This document shows positions 23,463-31,872 of a DNA stretch of 35,590 nucleotides, piece after piece; the stretch's first letter is position 1; each line of letters starts with the position of its first letter. Under the pieces are notes generated by a model. It was not told where the DNA came from, made no database searches, and was given only the letters and a program-made list of their open reading frames with translations. Source of the stretch: an uncultured Mycoplasmatota bacterium (GTDB taxonomy: Bacteria; Bacillota_I; Bacilli_A; RF39; UBA660). The DNA lies in contig CAOKBR010000007.1 of NCBI GenBank assembly GCA_948466735.1, positions 1-35,590 of the forward strand, given 5' to 3'. The position numbers and the translations under genes were made by a program.

Positions 23463-24128
23463 ATGAAAGGGTTAATGCATAGTAAGAAATTTAGAGCAAA
23501 TTTGCGTAAATGGTTGTGTATGTACATCAGTGTACTTATACTTCTTACTGTGGTTGTTACTTATTCTAAATATTTAGCTAGTCTTCCGCCAATTTCTGAA
23601 AACGCTAGTATTGCTAAATTTAATGTAGATATTGATATTATTGGATGTACTAGTCCTTTAGTACCAATTGAAGTATGTGAAAATGGTACTGAAGAAGAAG
23701 ACTGTGAAAAACAAACATCTTATATTTGTAGCGATACAGAAGAACAAAGACCTACAAAAGAGATGAATTATCGATTTAGTGTAGATACTAGACAATTAGA
23801 TGTTAAAACAAAAGTTTTAGTAAAAGTAAAAGTAGATTCACATTTTACCATTAAAGATATAAAAAATGTTACTGATCCACTTGCTCCAGTTCCAGTAGAA
23901 CTTAAGGATGCATCAGGAGAAAACGTTATTTCACTTGGAGATATTAAAGATGGTATACTGTATATTTGGGATGTTATTCCAGCAGGAGGAGCTCTTCCTA
24001 AAGAATATAATTTAACTATCATTTATGATAATAAACAAGTAGAAAACGATAATTATAGCTTAACAGACGGTTATGATTACGAGAAAATTGTAACCATTGG
24101 TTATAGCGCAAAACAAGTAATAGAATAA
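23463..24128 (+). CDS. SipW-dependent-type exported protein
   Basis: A 221-residue exported protein. The N-terminus is very basic (KKFRANLRKW), followed by a helix (YISVLILLTVVVTY) and the SipW-type exit VTYSKYLAS, with ASIAKFNVDIDI 16 residues on. This repeats the pattern of the TasA-like protein (GTYAKYTEK...TVAKWDVSF). A Cys-rich loop follows (five Cys at about 60-90: IGC, VCENG, DCEKQ, YIC), then a beta-rich domain (YRFSVDTRQLDVKTKVLVKV). I chose ATG 23463 behind GTGGTGAT, the arrangement also used by uvrC. A GTG at 23451 would add four residues. It is probably a minor subunit or anchor partner like TapA, but I see no sequence match to TapA. Confidence 0.75.
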   Translation: MKGLMHSKKFRANLRKWLCMYISVLILLTVVVTYSKYLASLPPISENASIAKFNVDIDIIGCTSPLVPIEVCENGTEEEDCEKQTSYICSDTEEQRPTKEMNYRFSVDTRQLDVKTKVLVKVKVDSHFTIKDIKNVTDPLAPVPVELKDASGENVISLGDIKDGILYIWDVIPAGGALPKEYNLTIIYDNKQVENDNYSLTDGYDYEKIVTIGYSAKQVIE

Positions 24129-24144
24129 TAGGTGAGGAAAGGGG

Positions 24145-25905
24145 ATGAAAATAATGAAAAAAAATCGTAAAGTTAGTAAAGTAGGTTTATATACTATCTT
24201 AGTCGTATTTGCCATTGGATTGACAATCTATCCTCAAACTAGTTCTAGATATGATTATAAGGAATGGGACAAATTAATTTATAATTCTAAATTATCTGAA
24301 TTATATGTTAAGGGTGCCGTCACTGCTCAGTGGAGTGCTGATAACTTTTCAGAAAACGTAGTATATTTTGATGTAAAGTTTGATCGTAACCCAAATATGT
24401 TAAACAAAGAAAAAGACGTTTATACTAATCTTTCATTTACGAAAAAATTGTCTGATGGTACAGTAAAAAAAGATGCTGAATTGTGTGAAGTTATTTGGGT
24501 AAAAAAAGCATCCACTGGGGAAGAACAATTTAATTTTCCGATTGAATACACTACTAATGAAACAGAAAGTTTTACTGCTAGAATTAAATGTAGAATTGAT
24601 GCTATTACTGATGTAGCAGCAGATAACACCACATGGTATGCCTTTAACATTGCTATAAAAGAAAAAATCGATGATGATGAATATTCATTTGTTTATTCTT
24701 CTTATGATTTAAGCAGACAATACGATAGTAATCCAATTCCAAAACATCCAGAAGTATTTACTATTTCTAAAAATAGTACAACTAAATTAGCAGATTTTAT
24801 TAAAAAGATGGAAGATTATGCAACTTATACACCATGGGAATCCGTTGATGAATATTTTACTGGTAAATTAATTAATTACTTTAAAAAGTCATATACGAAA
24901 GAAGAGAGCATATGTACTTCTATTCCAGGATTAAATATTGAATGTACTGAACTTACGGAAACTGACGAAATTCAATTTACTTTAACAGCGAAACCAACTT
25001 TACGCGGTTATGCTAGAACAAGATATGCAGTTGATCAGAATGATGCGGAATATATGTTTATTACCAGTTTTACTGAAGAGGATTTAGAAGAAGCTTTCCA
25101 TTATTATTTGACTACATATACTTATCCTGAAAGTAGTCAAGCAGTAGAATTAATTCACAATTATTTACATCGTTTTGGAGCAACATTTAAACTTGAGGAT
25201 CAACCTGTTGTTGCCGGTGGAACAAGATATAGAGTTATTGCTGTTGATGAAATAACAAAAAAAGAAGTTATTTTATACGGAGTATTATATAGTCCAACCA
25301 ATCGTTTGATTGTTACTGACTCTATGTTATTAAATTATGCATATAATGTAAAAAATCATAAAATTGTTATGCCAGTACTTGATGAATTTGACTTAGAGGA
25401 TTTGTTCAATAAAGGTTTAATTTTAGTATATAGTGATTGGATGACTGACAAAATGGTTACAGCATTAAAAGCAGATACTAGAATTTATAATTCATATACA
25501 AAGAATAATAGTGATAAACAAACTCTTGTAGATTTTGATGATTACTTTATTACAGCAGTAACCAATGAAGATAATACAACACAATATATTATGACTCACA
25601 TCTATTCTAACGATACAACAATTACAGATAAGGGCGAGAAATATTCAGTTGCTGAATTATCTATCATTGATCCAAATAACATTACCTCTGCAACTTTCCC
25701 TACAGTACCGACGAATATTTATTTATCTGCATTAAATGCCGATTACCAAACAGATAATACAATTTTTGCTAGTATTGTTACAAGCCTAAATACATACTTT
25801 GCTCAAGAGATGACAGTTTCATTTACCACTGGAAGTAAAGCCACAACTGGAGTATATACAGTGCCAAGTACATATACACAATCTCAAGAAGAGACAAATG
25901 AATAA
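24145..25905 (+). CDS. Large exported protein, last gene of the surface cluster
   Basis: A 586-residue exported protein of unknown family. The signal segment (KVGLYTILVVFAIGLTIY) ends in PQTSSRYDYKEW, which fits the T-x-[A/S]-[K/R]-Y exit of the other two substrates, and VTAQWSADNF follows at about the place of AKWDVSF. The body is mixed alpha/beta with many Tyr and Thr, few Cys (ICTSIPGLNIECTEL) and no clear repeats, and the tail is Thr/Ser/Gln-rich. No anchor is seen. ATG 24145 is used here; ATG 24154 (MKKNRKV) has AAAGGGGAT in front and may be the true start. It lies 16 nt after the previous gene and is followed by a terminator. Confidence 0.75.
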   Translation: MKIMKKNRKVSKVGLYTILVVFAIGLTIYPQTSSRYDYKEWDKLIYNSKLSELYVKGAVTAQWSADNFSENVVYFDVKFDRNPNMLNKEKDVYTNLSFTKKLSDGTVKKDAELCEVIWVKKASTGEEQFNFPIEYTTNETESFTARIKCRIDAITDVAADNTTWYAFNIAIKEKIDDDEYSFVYSSYDLSRQYDSNPIPKHPEVFTISKNSTTKLADFIKKMEDYATYTPWESVDEYFTGKLINYFKKSYTKEESICTSIPGLNIECTELTETDEIQFTLTAKPTLRGYARTRYAVDQNDAEYMFITSFTEEDLEEAFHYYLTTYTYPESSQAVELIHNYLHRFGATFKLEDQPVVAGGTRYRVIAVDEITKKEVILYGVLYSPTNRLIVTDSMLLNYAYNVKNHKIVMPVLDEFDLEDLFNKGLILVYSDWMTDKMVTALKADTRIYNSYTKNNSDKQTLVDFDDYFITAVTNEDNTTQYIMTHIYSNDTTITDKGEKYSVAELSIIDPNNITSATFPTVPTNIYLSALNADYQTDNTIFASIVTSLNTYFAQEMTVSFTTGSKATTGVYTVPSTYTQSQEETNE

Positions 25906-25935
25906 AGAGCTGATAATAATCAACTCTTTTTCTTT
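25904..25935 (+). terminator. Terminator of the surface cluster
   Basis: AAAGAG (25904-25909) pairs with CTCTTT (25924-25929), with an inner TGAT/ATCA pair across one mismatch and an AATA loop. It runs into TTCTTT. It closes the 11-kb transcription unit. Confidence 0.7.
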
Positions 25936-25944
25936 ATATTTACT

Positions 25945-25977
25945 AAAAAAAACATCTTACTCAAATTGAGTAAAATG
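25945..25977 (-). terminator. Terminator of rpsT
   Basis: On the minus strand CATTTTACTC-AATTT-GAGTAAGATG forms a 10-bp stem with one G-U pair and is followed by eight T (25952-25945). Confidence 0.85.
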
Positions 25978-25982
25978 CTTTC

Positions 25983-26246
25983 TTATTTCATTTCGTTTTT
26001 CAATTTTGTTAAACGAGACTTTTCACGAGCAGCTTTATTTTTATGTACTAAACCTTTTGATTTAGCTTTATCAATAGCTTTAATCGCAGTATTTAGCTTC
26101 TTGCTTGCTTCTTCCTTATTACCAGCTTTAATCTCTTTTTCAGTTTTTTTGATGGCATTTTTCATTGTTGAATTTACTAATACATTCATTTCTTCTTTTT
26201 TAGCACTAACTTTAACACGTTTTTTAGCACTTTTAATATTTGGCAT
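25983..26246 (-). CDS. rpsT: 30S ribosomal protein S20
   Basis: An 87-residue, Lys/Ala-rich, all-helical protein that binds 16S rRNA in the body of the small subunit. It begins MPNIKSAKKRVK and has the KKLNTAIKAIDKAKSKGLVHKN segment typical of S20. An AGGTG binding site precedes the ATG. It is divergent from gpr, the same arrangement as rpsT-gpr-spoIIP in B. subtilis. Confidence 0.96.
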   Translation of the reverse strand: MPNIKSAKKRVKVSAKKEEMNVLVNSTMKNAIKKTEKEIKAGNKEEASKKLNTAIKAIDKAKSKGLVHKNKAAREKSRLTKLKNEMK

Positions 26247-26275
26247 CCTTTTTCACCTCACTTTAAACATACCTT

Positions 26276-26304
26276 ATTTTAACAAAAAAAGCAATAAAAA
26301 GCAA
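26276..26304 (-). promoter_or_regulatory. Probable promoter of rpsT
   Basis: On the minus strand TTGCTT (26304-26299), 17 nt, TAAAAT (26281-26276), about 30 nt before the rpsT start. Confidence 0.5.
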
Positions 26305-26346
26305 ATAAAATCACAAAATTTGTAGATAATATCACTAGGTGATAAA

Positions 26347-27387
26347 ATGGAACATGAAATAGACTTAAGTAAATATCAAATTAGAACCGATTTAATTATT
26401 GAATCTATCGGTAAAAACTTGCAAGAAGATGGAATTTTTCATCAAGAAGAGACTATTGGTGACATTAAAGTCGACCATATTGAAATAAAAGAGGAATATT
26501 CAAATAAATTTAATAAACAAAAAGGAATTTACAAAACAATACGTTTCACAGATGTTACAGACACCATGAACCGAAAAAAAGTCGAGGACGTGTTCGTAGA
26601 TCAACTTAAGGATTTATTGGAAAAAGAAAAAATTAAAGAAGATGCATCTTGCTTGGTGATTGGATTAGGTAATAGTATGTCAACACCAGATGCCTTGGGT
26701 CCTAAAATTATTGATCACATTTTAGTCACTAGACATTTATATTTATTAGAAGGCGCTAATATAGAAGAGGGTTACCGAAACGTATCAGCAGTAGCACCTG
26801 GAGTTACTGGAGTTACTGGAATTGAGACTAGTGATATTATTTTAGGAATTAAAGAAAAAATTAATCCTGACTTTTTAATTGTAGTAGACGCTTTATCTTC
26901 ATCTAGTCTAGAACGATTAAATAAAACCATTCAATTAACCAATACAGGAATTTCCCCAGGAAGTGGAATTGGTAATTATCGAAGAGAAATTAGTAGAGAA
27001 ACTATCGGTATACCCGTTATTGCCATAGGTGTACCCACAGTAGTAGACGCTGCTACCATTGTTTTTGATACTTTCCATTACCTATTAAAAAAAATTAGTT
27101 ACCATAAAGAAAATATTAACCGTCATAAGGATAAGTTTGTCCCTAGTCATCAACTGGATTATTCAAGTCAAGAAGAGACCCTAAAAAGCGATGAAAAAAA
27201 GGATTTAATGGGTCTACTTGGAACGCTAGAAGATAACGAAATGAAAAACTTAATCATGGAGGTTTTAACACCAATAGGATATAATTTCATGGTTACTCCT
27301 AAAGAAGTAGACTTCTTAATCGATAAATTAGCCCTATTAATTGGAAAAGGGATTAATAAAAGTATCCATAAAGCGATAAAAAATTAA
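26347..27387 (+). CDS. gpr: Germination protease (spore endopeptidase)
   Basis: Gpr degrades the small acid-soluble spore proteins when a spore germinates. It is made in the forespore as a zymogen and trims its own N-terminus. The 346-residue protein has the family's blocks: SKYQIRTDLIIE near the start (region of the propeptide cut), VIGLGNSMSTPDALGP, APGVTGVTGIETSDII, VVDALSSSS, SPGSGIGNYRREIS and IGVPTVVDAAT. AGGTGAT precedes the ATG. In the ~100-bp gap before it, GCAAATA (26301-26307) and AGATAATA (26324-26331) faintly resemble a forespore sigma-F/G promoter, but I would not insist on it. Adjacency to spoIIP is conserved. Confidence 0.96.
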   Translation: MEHEIDLSKYQIRTDLIIESIGKNLQEDGIFHQEETIGDIKVDHIEIKEEYSNKFNKQKGIYKTIRFTDVTDTMNRKKVEDVFVDQLKDLLEKEKIKEDASCLVIGLGNSMSTPDALGPKIIDHILVTRHLYLLEGANIEEGYRNVSAVAPGVTGVTGIETSDIILGIKEKINPDFLIVVDALSSSSLERLNKTIQLTNTGISPGSGIGNYRREISRETIGIPVIAIGVPTVVDAATIVFDTFHYLLKKISYHKENINRHKDKFVPSHQLDYSSQEETLKSDEKKDLMGLLGTLEDNEMKNLIMEVLTPIGYNFMVTPKEVDFLIDKLALLIGKGINKSIHKAIKN

Positions 27388-27459
27388 AAAAGCACATCAA
27401 AACGACATTTTCATTGCCTAAGATAGCATATAATCATCTTTAGAAGGATAGGTGATAAG

Positions 27460-28461
27460 ATGTCTCAAAAATTTCATGCCAAAAATAATACGAAAAGAAA
27501 AAAAATTAAAAAAATTCTCTTTATCTTAATTTTTCTTTTTGCGTGTCTTTACTACTTAATTACCGTAAGTAAATTAATGATTCCAAATAGCAATGAAGAA
27601 TTTCTTCGCCATTTATTAGAAGGGTCAAATCCTTATATGATAAATAGCGAAAACAAAAGTTTTAAAACCAATGTCTTAAAATTCTTATCTTCCATTGATT
27701 TTAATCAACCAACGAGTATTTTAAAAAATAATTACCTTGGTTTAGTAAGTAGTAGTTTAGATGAAGAAAGCGATGAGACCCTAGATTATTTAAAAAATCA
27801 AAGTACTTATATTAAAGACCCATATCCAAGTAACCAAATTATTACTCCTAAAGTATACATTTATAATACCCATCAATTAGAAAACTATAGTGCTTCTAAC
27901 TTAGAATCTTATAGCATTACCCCAAATGTAATGATGGCTAGCTATATCCTAAGAGAAAAATTAAATGGCCTAGGAATTCCATCGATGGTTGAAGTAAATG
28001 ACGTCACAAAAGTATTACAAGCCAATAATTGGAATTATGCGACTAGTTATAAGGTAACACGAATGTTTATGGAAAGTGCTAAAAAAGAAAATAATAGCTT
28101 AGAATATTTTATTGATGTTCATAGGGATTCGGCATCTAGAAATGTAACATATAAGGAAATTAATGGTACTAAATACGCTAGAATAATGTTTTTAATTGGA
28201 TTAGAACACGATAATTACCAACCTAATTTAGCCTTAGCAGAAGCACTAAACAAAAAAATGGAAGAAAAAGCGAAAGGGATTAGTCGAGGCATTTATAAAA
28301 AAGAAGGACCTGGAGTAAATGGAATTTATAATCAAGACTTTTCTCCTAAAGCAATGCTAATTGAAGTAGGAGGAGTAGATAATACCATTGATGAAGTATT
28401 AAATACCTTGGATTTATTTAGCCAAGTCTTTGCCGAATACCTAGGTGAAATTAATGGATAA
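27460..28461 (+). CDS. spoIIP: Stage II sporulation protein P
   Basis: SpoIIP is a membrane-anchored amidase/endopeptidase that, with SpoIID and SpoIIM, thins septal peptidoglycan and drives engulfment of the forespore. The 333 residues comprise a basic N-terminus, one membrane helix (about 18-37) and an extracellular catalytic domain. H138 (YIYNTHQLENY), H221 (FIDVHRDS) and E302 (LIEVGG) are the expected metal-binding and catalytic residues. AGGTGAT lies in front of the ATG. A CATATAAT at 27427-27434, with CATTTT about 15 nt upstream, loosely resembles a sigma-E promoter, which would fit mother-cell expression, but this is weak. Confidence 0.95.
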   Translation: MSQKFHAKNNTKRKKIKKILFILIFLFACLYYLITVSKLMIPNSNEEFLRHLLEGSNPYMINSENKSFKTNVLKFLSSIDFNQPTSILKNNYLGLVSSSLDEESDETLDYLKNQSTYIKDPYPSNQIITPKVYIYNTHQLENYSASNLESYSITPNVMMASYILREKLNGLGIPSMVEVNDVTKVLQANNWNYATSYKVTRMFMESAKKENNSLEYFIDVHRDSASRNVTYKEINGTKYARIMFLIGLEHDNYQPNLALAEALNKKMEEKAKGISRGIYKKEGPGVNGIYNQDFSPKAMLIEVGGVDNTIDEVLNTLDLFSQVFAEYLGEING

Positions 28462-28780
28462 AACGATAAAAACTTTAAAAGTTACAGGAGTTATTTTAAT
28501 CTTTTTATTCCTTGGATTATATTATACGAAAGGAAGCGGGTATTACGAATTTGAACAACATAAAAAGATGACTTTAACCGAAGAGAAGATTCGTCAGTTT
28601 GAACAAGATGTCAAAGAGGGTATCCCTATTGATTCTAGTAAATATTTAGAAAATGATACGACTAATTATCAAAATAAAATTTCTAAAATTAGTCTTAAAT
28701 TTTCAGAAACCATAGAGAAAACTTTTAAAAAAGGAATGGAGAGCTTATTTCGTTTTATTAGTAAAACCATTGAAGAGTAA
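28454..28780 (+). CDS. Small membrane protein co-translated with spoIIP
   Basis: A 108-residue protein with one N-terminal membrane helix (about 10-28: GVILIFLFLGLYYTKGSG) and a charged, mostly helical extracellular part ending FRFISKTIEE. ATG 28454 lies 5 nt after AGGTGA and overlaps the end of spoIIP by 8 nt, so the two are translationally coupled. B. subtilis has yqxA, a small membrane gene, in this same place after spoIIP. The position matches, but I cannot confirm sequence homology. A sporulation role is likely from context only. Confidence 0.75.
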   Translation: MDKTIKTLKVTGVILIFLFLGLYYTKGSGYYEFEQHKKMTLTEEKIRQFEQDVKEGIPIDSSKYLENDTTNYQNKISKISLKFSETIEKTFKKGMESLFRFISKTIEE

Positions 28781-28800
28781 CTCTTTCCTTTTTCTTTTTT
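28772..28800 (+). terminator. Terminator of the gpr-spoIIP unit
   Basis: AAGAG-TAA-CTCTT overlaps the stop codon of the small gene and is followed by a long T-rich tail. The stem is short. Confidence 0.6.
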
Positions 28801-28820
28801 CTAAACTTTTGTCAAATCAC

Positions 28821-28849
28821 TTTGCAAAAAAAACAAAATACCGTATAAT
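28821..28849 (+). promoter_or_regulatory. Promoter of mutS
   Basis: TTTGCA (28821-28826), 17 nt, TATAAT (28844-28849), about 20 nt before the mutS start. The perfect -10 outside any coding frame also argues that mutS starts downstream of it. Confidence 0.6.
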
Positions 28850-28868
28850 TAAATTGCAGGTGAGTAGT

Positions 28869-31415
28869 ATGAAACGATGTGAAGTAGATCGAAATAAAAT
28901 TAGTCCAATGATGAAGCAATATATGGACATTAAAGATAAATACGATGATAGTATTCTTTTTTTCCGTTTAGGGGATTTTTATGAAATGTTTTTTGAGGAT
29001 GCTATGGTATGCACTAAAGAGTTGGAACTTGCCCTAACAGGAAAGCAAGCGGGATTAGATGAGAGAATTCCCATGTGTGGTATACCGTATCATTCTTATC
29101 AAGGATATTTAGAAAAACTAATTGATAAAGGGTATAAAGTTGCTATTTGTGAACAAATAAGTGATCCTAAGTTAACTAAAGGCATGGTTGATAGAGAAGT
29201 AACTCAAGTAATTACTAAGGGTACCATTCTTGATAATACCTTAGACTCTAAAAATAGTAATTACATTGGAAATATTTATGATTTTGAATATTGTTATGGA
29301 ATTAGTTATACCGATATTTCGACAGGATACTTCTATTGTTTCATTTTAGAACACCAAAAAGAACAATTAATCAAAGAAGTGGTTAACCGTGGACTTTGTG
29401 AGATTATTGTTAATTTTAATATTGACCGAGAGATAGTTAATGTTTTAAGAGAAAGTTATCATTTACCTGTTACTATTAGTGATGATATTTATCAAGATGA
29501 AGTGTATGAATATTTGTATCAGTCGATTAGTGATATTCGCCTAGTAACAACCATTAAGCATTTACTAGCATATTTGATTGAAACCAAAAAGGGAAATCTT
29601 GAGCATTTACAAAGTGTCGAAGTAATTGATATTCATCAGTATTTATTATTTGATATTCACACCAAAAGAAACTTAGAATTAGTGGAGACACTTCGCCTAA
29701 AAGAGCGAACCTATTCTCTATTATGGTTACTAGATAAAAATAAAACGGCAATGGGAAGTAGACTTCTTCGTTATAATATTGAAAACCCATTAACTAAAAA
29801 AGAAGAGCTAGAACGTCGTTATAATTTTATTGAAGTGTTAAGAACTGAGTTTATTTTAAAAGAAGAGTTAAAACAAGCCCTAGATGCAATTTATGATTTA
29901 GAGCGAATTATTGCGCGTGTTAGCTATGGAAATGTTAATGCCAGGGATTTATTGCAGTTAAAAAATTCTTTAAGTATTTTGCCTGAGATAAAAAGAATAT
30001 TAAATGAACTTCACTTTGATAGAGAAATAGAACCTTTAGATGAGTTATATGATTTACTAAATCGATCAATTAGTGAAGATGCTCCTTTAGGTTTAAAAGA
30101 TGGTGGATTAATTAAGCCTTTATATAATGATGAGTTAGATGAATTAAAAAAATTAAGCAAAGGAAGTAAAAATTTTATTGTTGAATTAGAGCAACAAGAA
30201 AAAGATAGAACAGGAATTAAGAATTTAAAGGTAGGTTTTAATAAAGTTTTTGGCTATTACATTGAAGTTAGTAAATCTAGTATTCCCTTAGTGAAGGAAG
30301 AGTTTGGGTATGAAAGGAAGCAAACTTTAGCGAATTGTGAGCGGTTTATTACGCCTTTATTAAAAGAGAAAGAAGATATTATTTTAGGGGCAGAAGAGAA
30401 AATCATTAATTTAGAATATCAATTGTTTATGAAAATTCGTGAAGTGGTAAAACGCTATATTGGTAAGATTCAACTAAATTCTAAAGTGATCGCTGAAATT
30501 GATATGTTGCAATCTTTTGCTACTGTTGCAGAAGAGAATAACTACGTTCGTCCTAAATTAACCAAAGATAATTCAATACGTATTTTAGAAAGTCGTCATC
30601 CTGTTGTTGAGAAAGTGTTAAAAAAAGATTATGTTCCTAATGATATTATTATGGGAAAAGATACCGATATTTTATTAATTACTGGACCTAATATGGCAGG
30701 AAAATCGACTTATATGAGACAATTTGCGATTATTGTCATCATGGCGCAAATTGGGTGTTTTGTTCCTTGTAAGAGTTGTACAATTCCTATATTTGATCAA
30801 ATTTTTACAAGAATTGGGGCAAGTGATGATTTAGTTAGTGGAGAAAGTACGTTTATGGTGGAGATGAAGGAAGCTAATGTCGCCATTGCTAATGCCACTA
30901 AAAACAGTTTAATTTTGTTTGATGAATTAGGTAGAGGAACAGCAACGTATGATGGAATGAGTTTAGCGCAAGCTATTTTAGAGCATATTCACGATAAAAT
31001 TTCTGCTAAAACGCTATTTTCTACCCATTATCATGAGTTAACGAGTTTAGCAGCAGATTTGCCACGCTTAAGAAATGTTCATGTGTCCGCTGTTGAAGAA
31101 GACGGAACGATCACTTTTTTACATAAAGTAAAAGCAGGGGCAGTAGATAAGAGTTATGGAATCCATGTAGCTAGTTTAGCAAATCTTCCTGAAAGTTTAA
31201 TCAAAAGAGCAGAGGAAATTTTAAATATTTATGAAAATCAAGGGGAAAATAAACAAAAGTTTACGCAGACATCATTATTTTTAGGACTAGAAGAGAAAAA
31301 AGATGAAAAGAATGTGATTGAAGAGAAGTTAAAAGAGATCAATCCATTAGAAATTACACCAATTGAAGCCTTAAATTTACTTTATCAATTGAAAAAAATG
31401 ATAGAAGATAAATAG
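28869..31415 (+). CDS. mutS: DNA mismatch repair protein MutS
   Basis: MutS finds mismatches and small loops and recruits MutL. I chose ATG 28869 (848 residues), behind AGGTGAG. A longer in-frame reading from 28770 would run through the terminator and promoter just upstream. Features in order: the mismatch-reading motif GDFYEMF with F37 and E39, connector and lever domains, clamp (to ~540), and the ABC-type ATPase with Walker A GPNMAGKST (~605-613), Walker B DELGRGTATYDGMS (~684) and STHYHELT. The C-terminal ~40 residues keep a short dimer helix. It is separated from mutL by about 16 kb. Confidence 0.97.
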   Translation: MKRCEVDRNKISPMMKQYMDIKDKYDDSILFFRLGDFYEMFFEDAMVCTKELELALTGKQAGLDERIPMCGIPYHSYQGYLEKLIDKGYKVAICEQISDPKLTKGMVDREVTQVITKGTILDNTLDSKNSNYIGNIYDFEYCYGISYTDISTGYFYCFILEHQKEQLIKEVVNRGLCEIIVNFNIDREIVNVLRESYHLPVTISDDIYQDEVYEYLYQSISDIRLVTTIKHLLAYLIETKKGNLEHLQSVEVIDIHQYLLFDIHTKRNLELVETLRLKERTYSLLWLLDKNKTAMGSRLLRYNIENPLTKKEELERRYNFIEVLRTEFILKEELKQALDAIYDLERIIARVSYGNVNARDLLQLKNSLSILPEIKRILNELHFDREIEPLDELYDLLNRSISEDAPLGLKDGGLIKPLYNDELDELKKLSKGSKNFIVELEQQEKDRTGIKNLKVGFNKVFGYYIEVSKSSIPLVKEEFGYERKQTLANCERFITPLLKEKEDIILGAEEKIINLEYQLFMKIREVVKRYIGKIQLNSKVIAEIDMLQSFATVAEENNYVRPKLTKDNSIRILESRHPVVEKVLKKDYVPNDIIMGKDTDILLITGPNMAGKSTYMRQFAIIVIMAQIGCFVPCKSCTIPIFDQIFTRIGASDDLVSGESTFMVEMKEANVAIANATKNSLILFDELGRGTATYDGMSLAQAILEHIHDKISAKTLFSTHYHELTSLAADLPRLRNVHVSAVEEDGTITFLHKVKAGAVDKSYGIHVASLANLPESLIKRAEEILNIYENQGENKQKFTQTSLFLGLEEKKDEKNVIEEKLKEINPLEITPIEALNLLYQLKKMIEDK

Positions 31416-31464
31416 ACTTTTACTTCTTTACGTGATAAAATGAGAAAAGAAAAAGGGTGATATG

Positions 31465-31872
31465 ATGAAAAACCGCAGTGAGTTAAGAGAAATTATTATG
31501 AAAGTTCTTTATCAAGTAGATATTTTAAAAGATAGTAAGGTCGATTATGATATTGATTCTTTAATTAAGGAGCAACTAGAAGTACAAAATGATTTTGTTA
31601 TGGATACTTTAGAATCGATATCAAAAAAAGAACAAGAAATTGAAGCATTAGCAAATAAGCATTTGATTGATTGGCAAGTAAGTCGTTTAAATAAAGTAGA
31701 TAAGGCCATTTTATTTCTTGGCATTTATGAACTAGTGTATACCAATACACCAAGTGTTGTTGCCATTAATGAAGCGTTAGAGTTATCTAAAAAGTATTGT
31801 GATGAAAAGTTTACTAAACTCTTAAATGGAGTACTTGATAATATTTATCATAGTGAGGATGTTCATGAATGA
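31465..31872 (+). CDS. nusB: Transcription antitermination factor NusB
   Basis: A 135-residue all-helical RNA-binding protein that, with NusE (S10), promotes antitermination at rRNA operons. Typical blocks: RSELREIIMKVLYQVD at the start, then LIDWQVSRLNKVDKAILFLGIYEL and VVAINEALELSKKYCDEK near the end. ATG 31465 has the GGTGAT spacing used elsewhere here; ATG 31462 is directly before it. It ends in TGA and overlaps xseA by 8 nt. Confidence 0.93.
   Translation: MKNRSELREIIMKVLYQVDILKDSKVDYDIDSLIKEQLEVQNDFVMDTLESISKKEQEIEALANKHLIDWQVSRLNKVDKAILFLGIYELVYTNTPSVVAINEALELSKKYCDEKFTKLLNGVLDNIYHSEDVHE

Noticed and set aside
25966-26325. Plus-strand hydrophobic frame of 119 codons
   Set aside because: It is the antisense of rpsT, with no binding site; S20 on the other strand is unmistakable.
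28770-28868. MutS starting 33 codons earlier
   Set aside because: That stretch contains the terminator of the previous gene and the TATAAT of mutS, and AGGTGAG sits before ATG 28869.
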